From assembly GCF_000341355.1 (NCBI RefSeq), contig NC_020300.1, positions 1,419,501 through 1,483,500 on the forward strand: DNA of 64,000 nucleotides, given 5' to 3'. The notes below the pieces were generated by a model, which made no database searches, had not been told where the DNA came from, and saw nothing but the letters and a program-made list of their open reading frames with translations. This DNA is from Bartonella australis AUST/NH1 (GTDB lineage Bacteria > Pseudomonadota > Alphaproteobacteria > Rhizobiales > Rhizobiaceae). Positions 63,721-64,000 of the stretch are shown here, piece after piece. Position numbers and translations under genes: made by a program. Within the stretch, counting starts at the first letter, position 1, and each line of letters begins with the position of its first letter.

Positions 63721-64000
63721 TGACCCACCCTCATATGCTGACGGGAATCCCCGTTGGCTATTTCTGAACGTGATACATCAACCGCACCGTCCCAACCGCC
63801 CCCTAATGCTTTCATTAGCGTAACATAGTAAGTAGCTAAAGCGACACGGCTGTCGGTGAGCGTCATTTGTGAAGAATAATACGAACGATCGGCGTTCAAT
63901 AATTCAAGAAAACTGGTATTTCCACCCTCAAAAAGATCTCGCGAAAGCTTCAAGGAACGTGAATAAGCCGAATCCGCAGTCGTAAGCTTTGCGAGACGCT
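63717..64000 (-). CDS. outer-membrane efflux channel (NodT/TolC-like), C-terminal part
   Basis: The frame is open to the window edge, so only about 94 C-terminal residues are visible. SLKLSRDLFEGGNTSFLELLNADR and LALGGGWDG-like residues (ALGGGWDG) are the signature end of NodT-family channels. Position just before macA makes it the third component of the efflux system. Most of the gene lies beyond 64000. Confidence 0.85.
   Translation of the reverse strand, partial: RLAKLTTADSAYSRSLKLSRDLFEGGNTSFLELLNADRSYYSSQMTLTDSRVALATYYVTLMKALGGGWDGAVDVSRSEIANGDSRQHMRVGQ

Overview
This window is a stretch of ordinary chromosome from an alphaproteobacterium of the order Hyphomicrobiales (Rhizobiales). It is probably Bartonella or a close, moderately AT-rich, host-associated relative. 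This rests on gene content: the cell-cycle proteins TrcR (DUF1013), RcdA (DUF1465) and GapR, a type-2 RpoH, rhizobial forms of L31 and L32, a DUF1036 gene joined to pyk, the FdxA-CarD pair, and an AtpD with a Lys/Ala-rich N-terminal extension. The genus is inference; no rRNA or tRNA gene was seen.

Layout. 0-11 kb: an orphan 3' gene end, pal, trcR, yebC, rpmE, an ABC exporter, suhB-efp, a Sel1-repeat protein, a ThiE-like protein, then about 1.1 kb of decayed DNA with an opgC remnant. 11-18.4 kb: rcdA, ruvCAB, ybgC and tolQRAB. 18.7-24.3 kb, opposite strand: fba-pgk-gap-tkt. 24.6-33.7 kb: a DUF4164 protein, zapA, DUF1036-pyk, gapR, an ABC-F ATPase with a repeat-bearing lipoprotein, thiamine pyrophosphokinase, an M48 lipoprotein protease and rpoH2. 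34.3-41.1 kb: the C-terminal half of an SUV3/MgpS-like helicase, fdxA, carD, rpmF, ispA, ispG and a small membrane protein. 41.1-42.9 kb is gene-poor. 42.9-50.5 kb: the F1 ATP synthase operon (atpHAGDC) and priA. 50.8-64 kb: transaldolase, lptE-leuS, yggS, acs, ftsE-ftsX-ydcF, and a MacAB-type tripartite efflux operon cut by the window edge.

Functionally the genes cover the envelope (Tol system, LptE, FtsEX, lipoproteins, efflux), lower glycolysis and the pentose phosphate pathway (fba, pgk, gap, pyk, tkt, tal), acetate activation, ATP synthesis, isoprenoid precursors, recombination and replication restart, and alphaproteobacterial cell-cycle control. I found no phage, insertion sequence, CRISPR array, defence cassette or clearly new multi-gene system.

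The unusual features come from genome reduction and rearrangement. pal is separated from tolB and lies about 16 kb away on the other strand. The ruvC-tolB block sits between fba and thiE. The helicase gene has lost its motor half and the S4-domain gene usually next to it. opgC survives only as an N-terminal fragment. Short tandem duplications recur: a decayed second copy of the trcR 3' end, a roughly 25-bp array of RBS-plus-ATG-like units before the Sel1 gene, a 20-bp doublet before tolQ, and a 72-bp in-frame repeat in a lipoprotein.
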